Of a stretch of DNA of 64,000 nucleotides, positions 29,659-38,065 are shown piece by piece (within the stretch, counting starts at the first letter, position 1; each line of letters starts with the position of its first letter). The notes under the pieces were generated by a model. It did no database searches. It had not been told where the DNA came from and was given only the letters and a program-made list of their open reading frames with translations. The stretch lies in IMG/VR virus record IMGVR_UViG_3300034066_001346, positions 1 to 64,000 of that record; one strand, given 5' to 3'. The DNA comes from a virus. The position numbers were made by a program, and so were the translations under genes.

Positions 29659-29711
29659 TTTATCTTTTCTTCTATAAAAAATGGTACTTCGTGCACCATA
29701 AAACCTACTTA

Positions 29712-29740
29712 ATTATACAATATTTAAAAACTGATGTCAA
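29712..29740 (-). promoter_or_regulatory. Strong sigma-70 promoter of ahpC
   Basis: Minus-strand TTGACA (29735-29740), 17 bp, TATAAT (29712-29717): perfect consensus hexamers. A hairpin with U-rich end just upstream (29751-29785) may terminate the preceding operon. Confidence 0.9.
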
Positions 29741-29796
29741 CGCTACAATAAGAAAAGCCCACTAATTAATTAATGGACCTTCTTACTATAAAGTTT

Positions 29797-30006
29797 TTAT
29801 ATTTTTTTTCTTCCAACTTTTTTTGGAGCTAAAGAAGTTTCTCTTCTTATTCCATGTTTGTTAGTGTCAATTTTAGGCTTTGGATTATTCATTCCAGATC
29901 TAAATTTACCTTGGCTTGGTGATTTTGCTGTTGCTTCTCTTGATGTAACTGCACCAGATGGTTCAGAATTTGATGGCGATGCCATTCCTGTTCCGTTTTC
30001 AGACAT
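29797..30006 (-). CDS. Small basic Ser/Pro-rich protein
   Basis: 69 residues, disordered-looking (SPSNSEPSGAVTSREATAKS), basic tail PKKVGRKK. Overlaps upstream gene by 1 nt. May bind nucleic acid or be a structural decoration. Not recognised. Confidence 0.55.
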   Translation of the reverse strand: MSENGTGMASPSNSEPSGAVTSREATAKSPSQGKFRSGMNNPKPKIDTNKHGIRRETSLAPKKVGRKKI

Positions 30007-30167
30007 TAATCCATATCCCCCGATTTAGCTCCAAGTGGGTTAGAGGATTCAGTCCCAAACATTGCTGGCTCAATTACAATTGCTGTTGCGCCAACGTCAT
30101 AAACATTTTGATTTGGTAGCTCTACTCCCATGAAGGCTTCTGAGCTACATCCACACATAGCGCACAT
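30006..30167 (-). CDS. Small Cys-containing protein
   Basis: 53 residues from MCAMCGCSSEAF. The internal ATG at 30167 is chosen because an upstream gene ends at 30172. CxxCxC cluster at the start, then a plain beta region. Not recognised. Confidence 0.55.
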   Translation of the reverse strand: MCAMCGCSSEAFMGVELPNQNVYDVGATAIVIEPAMFGTESSNPLGAKSGDMD

Positions 30168-30171
30168 ATTT

Positions 30172-30318
30172 TTACTTTGGACCTTGTGCTGATGCCTGGT
30201 TTGAAACATCTGATGCTGAATCAGCTGCTCCTGGTGCTGCTGCGTACTGCTCACCAATTGTGTGCTGTACTGCTGGCTTTACTTCGTTAAATCCTGTTAA
30301 ATTCAATCCGTCTGTCAT
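30172..30318 (-). CDS. Small Ala-rich protein
   Basis: 48 residues, MTDGLNLTGFNEVKPAVQHT..., Ala/Ser-rich tail, good AGGAGAA site. First of three short coupled genes. Not recognised. Confidence 0.55.
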   Translation of the reverse strand: MTDGLNLTGFNEVKPAVQHTIGEQYAAAPGAADSASDVSNQASAQGPK

Positions 30319-30368
30319 TTTTTTTCTCCTATAGGTTTGTTATTTAGATGGGTCTAGAATGCCATCTA

Positions 30369-31136
30369 TCAGTCTATTATATCATTTACTTGATAACGGC
30401 TCAGATGCCCTTCCCAGGGCTTTATACCGCTATTTGAGCCATTGTCTGAAGAGATGCCTTTTGACAATGAGTCTAAAACCATTTCTTCAGTAATTTCTAT
30501 TTCTGTTTCATACATTGGTCTATTTCTAGGCCTATCCTTATCCCTTTCATGATATAGAAAGGAAATCATATTATTTCTTACGCCAGATTCAACCTTTTTA
30601 ACACCGTGAGGTATCGTATAGTCTCCCTCAAAAAATATTAATGATCCTGTTGGTGGCTTATATTCAAAATCTTGTAGCGGGAAGTATAGCTCTCCGCCAG
30701 TATAGGCATCGTTTAAGTATAAAAGAGCTGCTCTATCTGAATATTCATTTTCTCTAATCTTTAATGTCTTGTCATCGCTTATATAGTGGTTATCCATATG
30801 CAGCTTATTTTCTGCACCTGGAAGCATGCTGCTGTAAAACATACTTTTTGCTATAAACTTTGTTTCATAGAATAAAGATACAGCCTCAACCATAGAGGTT
30901 GCTATCATCTGAAATAAATCTAATCCTAAATCAAACTCTGGATCTCCAGTATAATCTGAAACATATTCTATTGGTGACACTGCATATCCAGATAATCCGC
31001 CAAAGATAAACTTATTATGTGGTGTTGGGCTTAAAAATTTATTTTGTAGGTTTGTTAACAGATTGGCTGTATGTGGTGAAATAAAATTCTCTATTACATG
31101 AATTTTATCGTGGTATGTAAGTATCTTCTTTTCCAT
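30369..31136 (-). CDS. 2OG-Fe(II) oxygenase
   Basis: 255 residues: MLPGAENKLHMDNH (HxD), LLYLNDAYTGGELYFP, YKPPTGSLIFFEGDYTIPHGVKKV (distal His) and GVRNNM (Arg). A P4H-like enzyme with intact ligands, closely patterned on 10076-10882. The long C-terminal part is acidic. Substrate unknown. Confidence 0.85.
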   Translation of the reverse strand: MEKKILTYHDKIHVIENFISPHTANLLTNLQNKFLSPTPHNKFIFGGLSGYAVSPIEYVSDYTGDPEFDLGLDLFQMIATSMVEAVSLFYETKFIAKSMFYSSMLPGAENKLHMDNHYISDDKTLKIRENEYSDRAALLYLNDAYTGGELYFPLQDFEYKPPTGSLIFFEGDYTIPHGVKKVESGVRNNMISFLYHERDKDRPRNRPMYETEIEITEEMVLDSLSKGISSDNGSNSGIKPWEGHLSRYQVNDIID

Positions 31137-31407
31137 CTTTTTCTTCCCATCTCTTTTTTAATGCTTCCCAGTCAATTTGATCATATGGAACCTTCTCCCA
31201 TTCACGATATCTGTGCATTTTAGCAAAAGCGCATGGGCAAGATATTCTAAACGGCTTAAATCTTTCTGGTAAATTTGTTACTATATGTATCTGAGTAAAA
31301 CAATCTGGGCATTCAAAGCTGCTTGTTCTCCAGTCATCTGCAACAACACCGTTTTCATAATCCCTAGGTGTTGGCAATCCGATATCTTCTGGATTTTTTT
31401 CTATCAT
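31105..31407 (-). CDS. Zinc-ribbon protein
   Basis: 100 residues with FECPDC and ISCPCAFAKMHRY, a treble-clef-like zinc site, then a charged helix. Overlaps the oxygenase gene by 32 nt. Not recognised. Confidence 0.6.
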   Translation of the reverse strand: MIEKNPEDIGLPTPRDYENGVVADDWRTSSFECPDCFTQIHIVTNLPERFKPFRISCPCAFAKMHRYREWEKVPYDQIDWEALKKRWEEKDGKEDTYIPR

Positions 31408-31526
31408 GACTTGTACAACTTATTGTAGCAATTTGAGCACATATCTATTATTCCGCTTTCAGGAAGTGACCCTATATGAGATGCAGGCTTATTACATTCT
31501 TTTACTTCACACTTGCCAGACAACAT
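31404..31526 (-). CDS. Small zinc protein
   Basis: 40 residues, CEVKEC and CSNC spacing. ATGA overlap with the next gene. Not recognised. Confidence 0.5.
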   Translation of the reverse strand: MLSGKCEVKECNKPASHIGSLPESGIIDMCSNCYNKLYKS

Positions 31527-31530
31527 ATTG

Positions 31531-31674
31531 TTACTTATTTCCCCTAGCTTTTTGTCCACGGTATCCAGTTTTCTTTTTATTCATAGATCCAGGCTTTTTA
31601 TAACCAGATCCGTTTGGCGTAGCAGCGATTCTCTGCTCTAATGCCTTTTGAATTTTGTCTAGATGTTTACCCAT
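31531..31674 (-). CDS. Small basic protein
   Basis: 47 residues, very basic (NKKKTGYRGQKARGNK), with NGSGYKKPGS. Overlaps the LLM gene's end by 8 nt. Possibly nucleic-acid binding. Confidence 0.5.
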   Translation of the reverse strand: MGKHLDKIQKALEQRIAATPNGSGYKKPGSMNKKKTGYRGQKARGNK

Positions 31675-32470
31675 TAATCTCTCCAATTATCTCTTTTACC
31701 AAATCATGTATATTATGATACTGATCGTCTTGCATGTGGTTAGTTATTTGAATATCTGATATACCACCATTATACAAGTCTATCATAAAATCTTTAACTT
31801 CTTGCCTAGATCCAAATACAGTAAAGTTTGATGCGTAGGGATTTGATAATTTATCCATGACACTTTTTGCCTCAGCATATGTATCCCTTATTACAACCCC
31901 TAGGCTCACCATTTGCCTGCTAGCCATACTAAATTTTATATTATTCTCTGGTTTTTTATATTCAGACCATGAAACTAAACTTGTAAAGTTATTTTTATTA
32001 GAAATCTCAATTGTTTTTTCAGAATGGCCGCCCATTACAATTTCTGGGAAATTGCGTACAGATTTTAATGATAAAAACTTTTTAATCCACTCGTCTGTAT
32101 AGACTAATCTATTTTCAGGAGTGTCTATATATTTAGATATAAATACCGAATCTGACAGAAAGGTTTCTCTGCTATTAATATCTCCAGAAACTATGTTAAG
32201 CATTAGCCTATCTTTTTGAATTTCATCAAAAGCTCTGCAAATCATACCCATGTACTCTGGTGATATGGAGTATGTTCTTATTGCCTGCATATATTTTATT
32301 TTATGATTTTTGTTTAAAGCATAAGCACATTTTATTAAGTTATCTGGGACTAGAGGGTCATAAGTTAACATTAAAGAGTAATAGCCGAACTGATCCAGCT
32401 CTTCTGAAAGATTAATTATTCCTTCTGGAGATAAATCATTTTCTCTACCCATAAAATGAAATCTAATCAA
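31667..32470 (-). CDS. Luciferase-like (LLM) flavin monooxygenase
   Basis: 267 residues with the bacterial-luciferase barrel marks of the SsuD branch: YMQAIRTYSISPEYMGMICR, AFDEIQKDRLMLNIVSGD, FPEIVMGGHSEKTIEIS. Members use FMNH2 and O2, for example to release sulfite from alkanesulfonates. It is shorter than SsuD (about 380), so substrate loops may be missing. Sulfur salvage is one possible role; substrate unproven. Confidence 0.75.
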   Translation of the reverse strand: MIRFHFMGRENDLSPEGIINLSEELDQFGYYSLMLTYDPLVPDNLIKCAYALNKNHKIKYMQAIRTYSISPEYMGMICRAFDEIQKDRLMLNIVSGDINSRETFLSDSVFISKYIDTPENRLVYTDEWIKKFLSLKSVRNFPEIVMGGHSEKTIEISNKNNFTSLVSWSEYKKPENNIKFSMASRQMVSLGVVIRDTYAEAKSVMDKLSNPYASNFTVFGSRQEVKDFMIDLYNGGISDIQITNHMQDDQYHNIHDLVKEIIGEING

Positions 32471-32476
32471 TTTTTT

Positions 32477-32677
32477 CTACTTAAGTTTATTTCCAAACTT
32501 AGCCCAAACTCTTTCATGTAGAAAATATCCTAGAGCTTCCCAGCCAATATAAATAAGTGCACCCAGGCTTGCATATTCCCATTCACCCGTAAATAAGTAA
32601 ATAACTCCTGCAACACCAACTAGGTGAAATGTTTCCCAGCTTAATGTTTTTAACAATGTTCTTTTAGTTGATTCCAT
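32477..32677 (-). CDS. DUF2061 small membrane protein
   Basis: 66 residues: KRTLLKTLSWETFHLVGVAG, two hydrophobic helices, and YFLHERVWAKFG at the end, matching the DUF2061 family. Function of the family is unknown. Directly upstream of the LLM gene. Confidence 0.8.
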   Translation of the reverse strand: MESTKRTLLKTLSWETFHLVGVAGVIYLFTGEWEYASLGALIYIGWEALGYFLHERVWAKFGNKLK

Positions 32678-32709
32678 GTTTTAATTATTCTCTCTATTAG
32701 ATAAAAGGT

Positions 32710-32738
32710 AAATGGGGCGGATAAAATCCGCCCCATTT
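32710..32738. terminator. Strong bidirectional-type hairpin
   Basis: Perfect 13-bp arms AAATGGGGCGGAT/ATCCGCCCCATTT with a 3-nt loop, just after the stop of the secreted protein gene at 32744; minus-strand tail is T-rich. Confidence 0.85.
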
Positions 32739-32743
32739 ATTAA

Positions 32744-33904
32744 TTACTTAAGCAAAGATACCTTTGCTTTTGGATTCTTCTTGTTCCACTGAAGAGCCAA
32801 CTTGTTAAATGCAGCCTTTACAGACTTAAGTGTTGCTGCATTATCTGCAGTCAACTTAGCGATCTGTGCATCTTTAGCAGCAAGTGCTGCATCAGAAGCG
32901 ACCTTTGCATCAGCAATAGCCTTGGCAGAAGCAGCTTTTTCAGCAGTAAGAGCCGCAGCAGATGCTGCCTTCTCTGTTGCTAGTGCAGCAGCAGCATCAG
33001 CGTTAGCCTTTACAACTGCAGCATCTGAAATTGCCTTTGCAGCAAGTGCTGCATCCTTAGCTGCAGTCTGTGCAGCAAGTTCTGATACTAGATCACGAAC
33101 TGCGATTTCTGCAAATGGTGCTAGCGTACGAGCAGGAAGACCAACTACATCTGCAGTTGTTGCCTGACCAGCAGTTGTTGGAGCAAACGTAATAAGTGTG
33201 CGTGATCCAGTTGTAGGAAGAGTTACTTTAAACTCAGCCACACCAAAGTCAGAGAGTGCGCTACCTAGTAGTGCCGTTGCTGAATCAAGTGTTCCTGTTG
33301 CAGCAAATACTGTTGCGGTAATTGTTTTTGTAACACCATCAACTGCAGCACCAGAAACCTTGTTTCCAAATACATCTACAGCAGCAACTGTAATTGTTTG
33401 CTTTGTACCTGCAGCACCTGATGCTGGAGCAGTTACTGTTAGGTTGTTGATCTTACCAGCAGTTCCCTGTACATAGTATGTAAGAGTTGTTCCACCGTTG
33501 TTGATTACAACTGTGCCAATTGCTGTTGTCTTTGTATAGACATAGAATGTTGCAGTTGTTCCTGTACCAGTTGCAATGCTTAGGCTTGAAGAGCCTGATG
33601 CCGATGTTACTGGTGCAGCGGTTGTGTGTAGTGCAGACACGATTGTTGCGTTTGTTGTTACTACAGAAACGACTGTTCCTGTGTCAACTGTTGCGACGAA
33701 CCTAAGTGCGTCAGCAGCGTCAACTGTGTTGTCTGCTGGGACTGGCAATGATGCAGGTGTTGCGATTGCTGAGGCAGTTGTGTTAGCCGTTCCAGCGAGA
33801 TCGACAGCGACTGTCATTACAGCAGCACTTGCAGGTGTTGCTACGATTGTGCCCAAAGTCATGGCTGCAACCATGGCTAGTGCGATTTTCTTAAATGAGT
33901 TCAT
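32744..33904 (-). CDS. Secreted surface-layer-like protein
   Basis: 386 residues: signal peptide (KKIALAMVAAMTLGTIVATPASA, cleavage expected after ASA), beta-rich Thr/Val/Ala region to about 280 that looks Ig-like, an Ala/Lys/Asp coiled coil (about 280-350) and a basic end (WNKKNPKAKVSLLK). It resembles cell-surface proteins of actinobacteria more than virion proteins. A host origin is plausible. It may cover or mask the infected cell surface. Confidence 0.7.
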   Translation of the reverse strand: MNSFKKIALAMVAAMTLGTIVATPASAAVMTVAVDLAGTANTTASAIATPASLPVPADNTVDAADALRFVATVDTGTVVSVVTTNATIVSALHTTAAPVTSASGSSSLSIATGTGTTATFYVYTKTTAIGTVVINNGGTTLTYYVQGTAGKINNLTVTAPASGAAGTKQTITVAAVDVFGNKVSGAAVDGVTKTITATVFAATGTLDSATALLGSALSDFGVAEFKVTLPTTGSRTLITFAPTTAGQATTADVVGLPARTLAPFAEIAVRDLVSELAAQTAAKDAALAAKAISDAAVVKANADAAAALATEKAASAAALTAEKAASAKAIADAKVASDAALAAKDAQIAKLTADNAATLKSVKAAFNKLALQWNKKNPKAKVSLLK

Positions 33905-33951
33905 TTAATTTATTCTCCTTATTTCCTCTGCCTCTTCATGAGAACAGAAAT

Positions 33952-34122
33952 TTAGTTTTGATCTAATAGTTTTACATGAAAGCTGCATGGATCAAATCCA
34001 GCTTCCCATTCATCTGCTTCTTCATCTGTCATTGGAGCACCTTCATGTGTATCACAAAAGACATCTGAGATCCATTTTTTTTCATATCCAACTAGAAGCC
34101 ATGCTTCAAAGTCTAGATCCAT
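33952..34122 (-). CDS. Small acidic protein
   Basis: 56 residues, FEAWLLVGYEKKWISDVFCD..., CxxH-like and acidic middle. Overlaps the thioredoxin gene by 10 nt. Not recognised. Confidence 0.55.
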   Translation of the reverse strand: MDLDFEAWLLVGYEKKWISDVFCDTHEGAPMTDEEADEWEAGFDPCSFHVKLLDQN

Positions 34123-34415
34123 TTGGACAACTCCTCAACAAGTACATGCTTTGGTTTTGCTCCAATTATAGTTTTTACTGGTTTACCGCTTTCAAATAAT
34201 ACCATAGTTGGTATTGATGTTACTGAGAATTCGGCAGTTTTTATTGGATTTTCATCAACATTTAACTTTGCAACCCATAAATTATTTTCTGATGATATTT
34301 CATCTAATATGGGTGAAAGCTTTTTACAGGGACCACACCATTCAGCCCAAAAATCAACCAAAACAATCTTGTGTGAATTTATCGTGTCTTCAAATGTGGT
34401 ATCTGTAATGTTCAT
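34113..34415 (-). CDS. trxA: Thioredoxin
   Basis: 100 residues: VLVDFWAEWCGPCKKLSPIL with C27 and C30, cis-Pro in VTSIPTMVLF. A complete small thioredoxin. It can reduce the phage ribonucleotide reductase or peroxiredoxin. Overlaps the upstream gene by 1 nt. Confidence 0.93.
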   Translation of the reverse strand: MNITDTTFEDTINSHKIVLVDFWAEWCGPCKKLSPILDEISSENNLWVAKLNVDENPIKTAEFSVTSIPTMVLFESGKPVKTIIGAKPKHVLVEELSKWI

Positions 34416-34621
34416 TAACTATCCTTTAGTTGATCTGCTGCTTCATTAAATTTAAACATAAATGTCTGAATTACCCAAATAGCTGTTTCTCCAGCATTTT
34501 TAGCCATAGCCTTCGAAGCCTCTTCGGTTCTATCTTCAATAGCAAGACCATTGTACCATTTTTGGTATAGTTCTTCACCAATATCTTTAATGATTCCTTC
34601 TAAAACTGTAGTCTTATCCAT
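34415..34621 (-). CDS. Hypothetical helical protein
   Basis: 68 residues, KTTVLEGIIKDIGEELYQKW..., helical. Between subtilase and thioredoxin with overlaps on both sides. Not recognised. Confidence 0.6.
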   Translation of the reverse strand: MDKTTVLEGIIKDIGEELYQKWYNGLAIEDRTEEASKAMAKNAGETAIWVIQTFMFKFNEAADQLKDS

Positions 34622-35543
34622 TAATTGCCGCCTGCAAGTTAATAATCTTATTCACAGATCCGCTATATGTTTTTGCTACAGATGCAGTTGATTTGAGCAA
34701 AGACAAGTACTGAGTGTATGATAGTCCTGGCTTTGACTGCTTAAGTGCTACCCAGTTGGCTGCCGCAATTTGAGTAGAGATAGAAGTTCCAACTCCATAT
34801 CCTGTCGATCCACCTGGATAAATAACCTTGGCTGATCCTGGTGCAAAGAAACTGAGAAGAGATGTGTCATCATTTGAATAAAATTCAGCCTCAGACTGTG
34901 TGCTTACTGCGCCAACAGATATTGCGTTTGGAACACATGAAGGCCAGTCAACCCTCTTCTTGTCTCCATTATTTCCAGAGGCAAAAAATGGTGCTATTCC
35001 AGCAGCAACCATGCTAGCCAAAGACTTAGTAACAACAGAATTATTCGGGCAGTAATTTGCTCCAGATAAAAGGTTATGGTGTCCTTGTGCCATGGCAACC
35101 GCTTGAATATTAAACCTATCCTTATTTTCGATTACCCAATTTAGTGCTGCGGCTATTTCTGATGGACCAGTTGTCTGTCTTTGTCCAAAAATAGAGTTAC
35201 CAATAATTCTTACAAAAACGATCTGCATGTTGGGGTTTGCTTCTAAAGCAACAGAAGCCATTTGTGTTCCATGATTAAAGTTTCTGCTACTCATGATATT
35301 CATTGGAAGAGATGCAGAGCCTGGGCCCTCCATAAATGCTTTTCCATTAGGACATGTCATCCACTTAATTATACATACTTCGTGTGCAATCTTTCCTTGA
35401 AAAGCTGGAATTGATGAATCAAGTGCCGTATCCAAAATTGCAATTGTTGGAACGGCAGTCGTTGAAGACTTGAGCGCAGCATGTGATGCTGTTGGGATAA
35501 GCACTATCAATGATGTTAGTGCAATTATTAGTTTTTTGTTCAT
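34614..35543 (-). CDS. Secreted subtilisin-like serine protease
   Basis: 309 residues: signal peptide (KKLIIALTSLIVLIPTASHA), catalytic D38 (AILDTALD), H91 (NHGTQMA), oxyanion N191 (ASGNNGD) and S254 (GVGTSIST), all in S8 order. No propeptide or anchor is obvious. An exported protease is unusual for a phage; it might process surface proteins, open the envelope or release progeny. The promoter is consensus and leaderless. Confidence 0.88.
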   Translation of the reverse strand: MNKKLIIALTSLIVLIPTASHAALKSSTTAVPTIAILDTALDSSIPAFQGKIAHEVCIIKWMTCPNGKAFMEGPGSASLPMNIMSSRNFNHGTQMASVALEANPNMQIVFVRIIGNSIFGQRQTTGPSEIAAALNWVIENKDRFNIQAVAMAQGHHNLLSGANYCPNNSVVTKSLASMVAAGIAPFFASGNNGDKKRVDWPSCVPNAISVGAVSTQSEAEFYSNDDTSLLSFFAPGSAKVIYPGGSTGYGVGTSISTQIAAANWVALKQSKPGLSYTQYLSLLKSTASVAKTYSGSVNKIINLQAAING

Positions 35544-35549
35544 GGCTTT

Positions 35550-35578
35550 ATTCTACTAAAATGCCACTGGTATGTCAA
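35550..35578 (-). promoter_or_regulatory. Leaderless promoter of the subtilase gene
   Basis: Minus-strand TTGACA (35573-35578), 17 bp, TAGAAT (35550-35555), then 6 nt to the ATG at 35543. Confidence 0.8.
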
Positions 35579-35582
35579 TACC

Positions 35583-35744
35583 CTAGTCTACCTTCTTTTT
35601 ATACCACTTTCCAGCATCCATATCTGGAACTGTTACCTGATTTTGATTTAATAACATTTCTATTGCTGTAAGTGCATACTCCATTTGGAATTGTGTACGC
35701 AAAAGCTCCATCTCAAGGAGTCTTAGTCTTTCTGATTTTCTCAT
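35583..35744 (-). CDS. Small helical protein
   Basis: 53 residues, RKSERLRLLEMELLRTQFQM..., one long amphipathic helix and a basic end. Overlaps the next gene's stop. Not recognised. Confidence 0.55.
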   Translation of the reverse strand: MRKSERLRLLEMELLRTQFQMEYALTAIEMLLNQNQVTVPDMDAGKWYKKKVD

Positions 35745-36055
35745 TATTCCATATTCTCTCTATCAACTAATGTTGGTGCAGTAGCAATATTACCACATGA
35801 TGCACACAACATATCTAAGAAATAGGTAGCTATCTCATAGTTTTCAAAAACTGTCTTAACGTACCATATATTAGATCCACATACACATATGTGTGTTGGT
35901 GTACCTCGTAAATCTAATGCTGTTGGCTCTGGCTCTTCTTGTGCCAACTCTTCTTTATCAAATATCAAAACTTCATATTTATCTAAAAAGTTTCTAGCAG
36001 CAGATGCCGATACTAAGCTTAGTATTAGAATAGATAATCTATTAAGCATCTTCAT
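35744..36055 (-). CDS. Zinc-ribbon protein, possibly exported
   Basis: 103 residues. Hydrophobic N-terminus (LSILILSLVSASAA) then CVCG and CASCG. TATAAT 7 nt before the ATG, near-leaderless. Not recognised. Confidence 0.6.
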   Translation of the reverse strand: MKMLNRLSILILSLVSASAARNFLDKYEVLIFDKEELAQEEPEPTALDLRGTPTHICVCGSNIWYVKTVFENYEIATYFLDMLCASCGNIATAPTLVDRENME

Positions 36056-36070
36056 ATAATTAATTATACT

Positions 36071-36625
36071 CTAAACCTGAATATATGTAAAGGGTGGTGC
36101 TACTGACATTGAGAATTCTGACGCCGCTTCTAAAGCTAATTTTAATCTCATCTTGGGATTCTTTTGATTCTTTGTTGCATGAAGGGCTCCAAGGGCAAAC
36201 ATTCCGCCTGAGCCTTCAGCCATATAATTAACTACATTCTCACCAACATGGAAATCTTCATCTACAACAAAGATTCTTCCCTCTAGGCCTACTATAAAGA
36301 TGCCACCAGTATCTTCATCTGTTCCGCCTATATCTCCAAAGCCGTGATCTTTAAATGCCGCTTTAACAGAATCAATAAACTTAGTTCTCATAAACTTATC
36401 TAAGCCTGAGTTAGTCTTTGTTGGAGTATACTTTGGTGGTGTCCATGAGTATTGAAGGATCTGCCCCATGCGAAAGCTATCAGTAAATGCAATACCGTAC
36501 TGTCCAACCTTAAAGCACTTTGGCTCTTTTCTAGACATCACCCATCCACTTTTATCATCAGATGCGGCATGGTCGGAACCCATGTAGACGGTTCCATTTT
36601 GAGCTATAGCAACAATACAGGTCAT
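36071..36625 (-). CDS. Proteasome-beta/HslV-like Ntn hydrolase
   Basis: 184 residues beginning MTCIVAIAQNGTVYMGSDHA: after Met removal Thr2 would be the N-terminal nucleophile, and D18 and K33 area fit the fold. YMAEGSGGMFALGALHA is the typical later glycine-rich segment. Stand-alone members are known in phages but substrates are unknown. Leaderless TATACT promoter. Confidence 0.8.
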   Translation of the reverse strand: MTCIVAIAQNGTVYMGSDHAASDDKSGWVMSRKEPKCFKVGQYGIAFTDSFRMGQILQYSWTPPKYTPTKTNSGLDKFMRTKFIDSVKAAFKDHGFGDIGGTDEDTGGIFIVGLEGRIFVVDEDFHVGENVVNYMAEGSGGMFALGALHATKNQKNPKMRLKLALEAASEFSMSVAPPFTYIQV

Positions 36626-36657
36626 AGCATAAGTATACTATTTATAAATTCGTAGTG

Positions 36658-36966
36658 CTAGTCCTCTTTTAAATGTATCTCAATATGTGATAATTTAATT
36701 AATGTATTTTCAAGCTCAGCTTTAACCTCAATTAATTCCTGAATAGCCTCATAATATTTATTCTTCCACTCATGAAGGTCTTTTTCTAATTGATATAATT
36801 TAATCTCTAAATCTTTTAATTCAAGCTTAAGGTCAGACTGAATTTTCTCTTGCCTTCTAAAGACTTCCCTTTTCTTTTCTTTAATAGAATTAAACAGGGC
36901 AGTGCCAAAACCGCTCAAAATTGAGATTAGTATAGTTATTCCTATTTGAAATGCAGATACTTCCAT
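36658..36966 (-). CDS. Membrane-anchored coiled-coil protein
   Basis: 102 residues: one N-terminal transmembrane helix (FQIGITILISILSGFGTALF) then a long charged coiled coil. Layout resembles inner-membrane spanins or small holin accessory proteins, though actinobacteria lack a classical outer membrane. Function unknown. Confidence 0.6.
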   Translation of the reverse strand: MEVSAFQIGITILISILSGFGTALFNSIKEKKREVFRRQEKIQSDLKLELKDLEIKLYQLEKDLHEWKNKYYEAIQELIEVKAELENTLIKLSHIEIHLKED

Positions 36967-36996
36967 TATAATGCAATTATACAGTATAAATGATTA

Positions 36997-37233
36997 TTAA
37001 ACTAATAATTCAGAAGCAGATATGTCATTACCAATGTATCTTTTTTTGACTATAAATTCTCTAACATATTCTGATCCAAATTGTCTTCCAGACAAAATTA
37101 CAACCCATCTTGGTTCAAACTTAGATGTTATGCATGTCTCACAAACAAGCAAATTTATAGGCAATAGGCTAGACTTTCTTAAATTCAACTTATTTTTATT
37201 CTTATTGCATGAATAGCATAAAATTTTTTCCAT
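36997..37233 (-). CDS. Zinc-finger protein
   Basis: 78 residues: CYSC and CETC around a basic loop, then FEPRWVVILSGRQFG, a pattern shared with 48211-48444 (ISLGSRPSG). Likely paralogous family of actinophage zinc proteins of unknown role. Coupled to the upstream gene. Confidence 0.65.
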   Translation of the reverse strand: MEKILCYSCNKNKNKLNLRKSSLLPINLLVCETCITSKFEPRWVVILSGRQFGSEYVREFIVKKRYIGNDISASELLV

Positions 37234-37430
37234 TAATTTTCTTCCTCAATGTGCTCAAAAACTATTTCATCTACGATAACGAAATCTTCGTTCTCTAAAA
37301 GTGCTTCGTGCTCTATTTCATCTTTCTTATACCTGACTATTGAGGCAAATGCACCTAGCTTATCTATAGTGCCAAATACCCCCTCTTCGTTTAGGAATAC
37401 AACAACTACCCTATCATAGTACTCTTTCAC
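37233..37430 (-). CDS. Hypothetical beta protein
   Basis: 65 residues, RVVVVFLNEEGVFGTIDKLG..., beta-rich and acidic. Overlaps both neighbours. Not recognised. Confidence 0.6.
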   Translation of the reverse strand: MKEYYDRVVVVFLNEEGVFGTIDKLGAFASIVRYKKDEIEHEALLENEDFVIVDEIVFEHIEEEN

Positions 37431-37731
37431 TTGGTGCCCCCTCTAGCTCGCATCTTACTCCATATGACTCTATCAACCTTTTTACCTTGTTGACATAATC
37501 AATAACCATTTCTTTCTTAGTACCTTCATACTGTAAAAAATTGTCTTCATAAAGTCTTATTGCTAGAAAATCGGGATACATTACTATGTCCATTAATAAA
37601 TCAAAAACTGGCTTATTGATTTCTCTAACCCTTTGAGCCATTTCTTTTGTATAGAACACTGGCTTATTTGGCTCACCGTTCCACTGATTAATTCCGTGCT
37701 TAAAATGATTTTTGTCTTTATCAATAAACAT
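37414..37731 (-). CDS. Hypothetical protein
   Basis: 105 residues with helical central part. Overlaps WhiB gene by 11 nt, so shares its transcript. Not recognised. Confidence 0.6.
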   Translation of the reverse strand: MFIDKDKNHFKHGINQWNGEPNKPVFYTKEMAQRVREINKPVFDLLMDIVMYPDFLAIRLYEDNFLQYEGTKKEMVIDYVNKVKRLIESYGVRCELEGAPSERVL

Positions 37732-38065
37732 TTTTTTTCTTCAATCTTTTCCATATTTCTTGATCTTTGTGTGTATTACGAGATCTGTTTATACTTCCTG
37801 CATTTAAATATACCCCGCCCCAAACTCCATACTCTTCATTTTCCACACCTGCGTCGTAACACATTTTAATAACAGGGCAAGACAGGCAGGCCTCATCTAT
37901 ATTTTTTGCAACATTAACATCTGATTCATACTTATCATAAAATAAATTAGTATCCATGCCTCTGCATATACCTAGATGCCACCACTCAAAATCTTCCTGA
38001 TCAACACCTAGGTTATTTAAAATATTTGACATATCGCTTTGGCAGCTTCCATAGACCCTGATCAT
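37721..38065 (-). CDS. WhiB-family iron-sulfur regulator
   Basis: 114 residues: ligands C34, C60, C63 and C69 (ACLSCPVIKMC), then GVWGG (80-84) and a basic end with RSRN and KRLKKK. WhiB-like proteins bind the primary sigma factor in actinobacteria and sense O2 or NO through a 4Fe-4S cluster. They are specific to actinobacteria and their phages. It may redirect host transcription. A dual-operator promoter lies upstream of its operon. Confidence 0.9.
   Translation of the reverse strand: MIRVYGSCQSDMSNILNNLGVDQEDFEWWHLGICRGMDTNLFYDKYESDVNVAKNIDEACLSCPVIKMCYDAGVENEEYGVWGGVYLNAGSINRSRNTHKDQEIWKRLKKKNVY

Noticed and set aside
31406-31603. Plus-strand frame opposite small zinc genes
   Set aside because: Minus-strand frames have start overlaps and Cys pairs; the plus frame has neither.
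32802-33908. Several Ala-rich plus-strand frames opposite the secreted protein
   Set aside because: Antisense of an Ala-rich low-complexity gene with no ribosome sites; the minus frame has a signal peptide.
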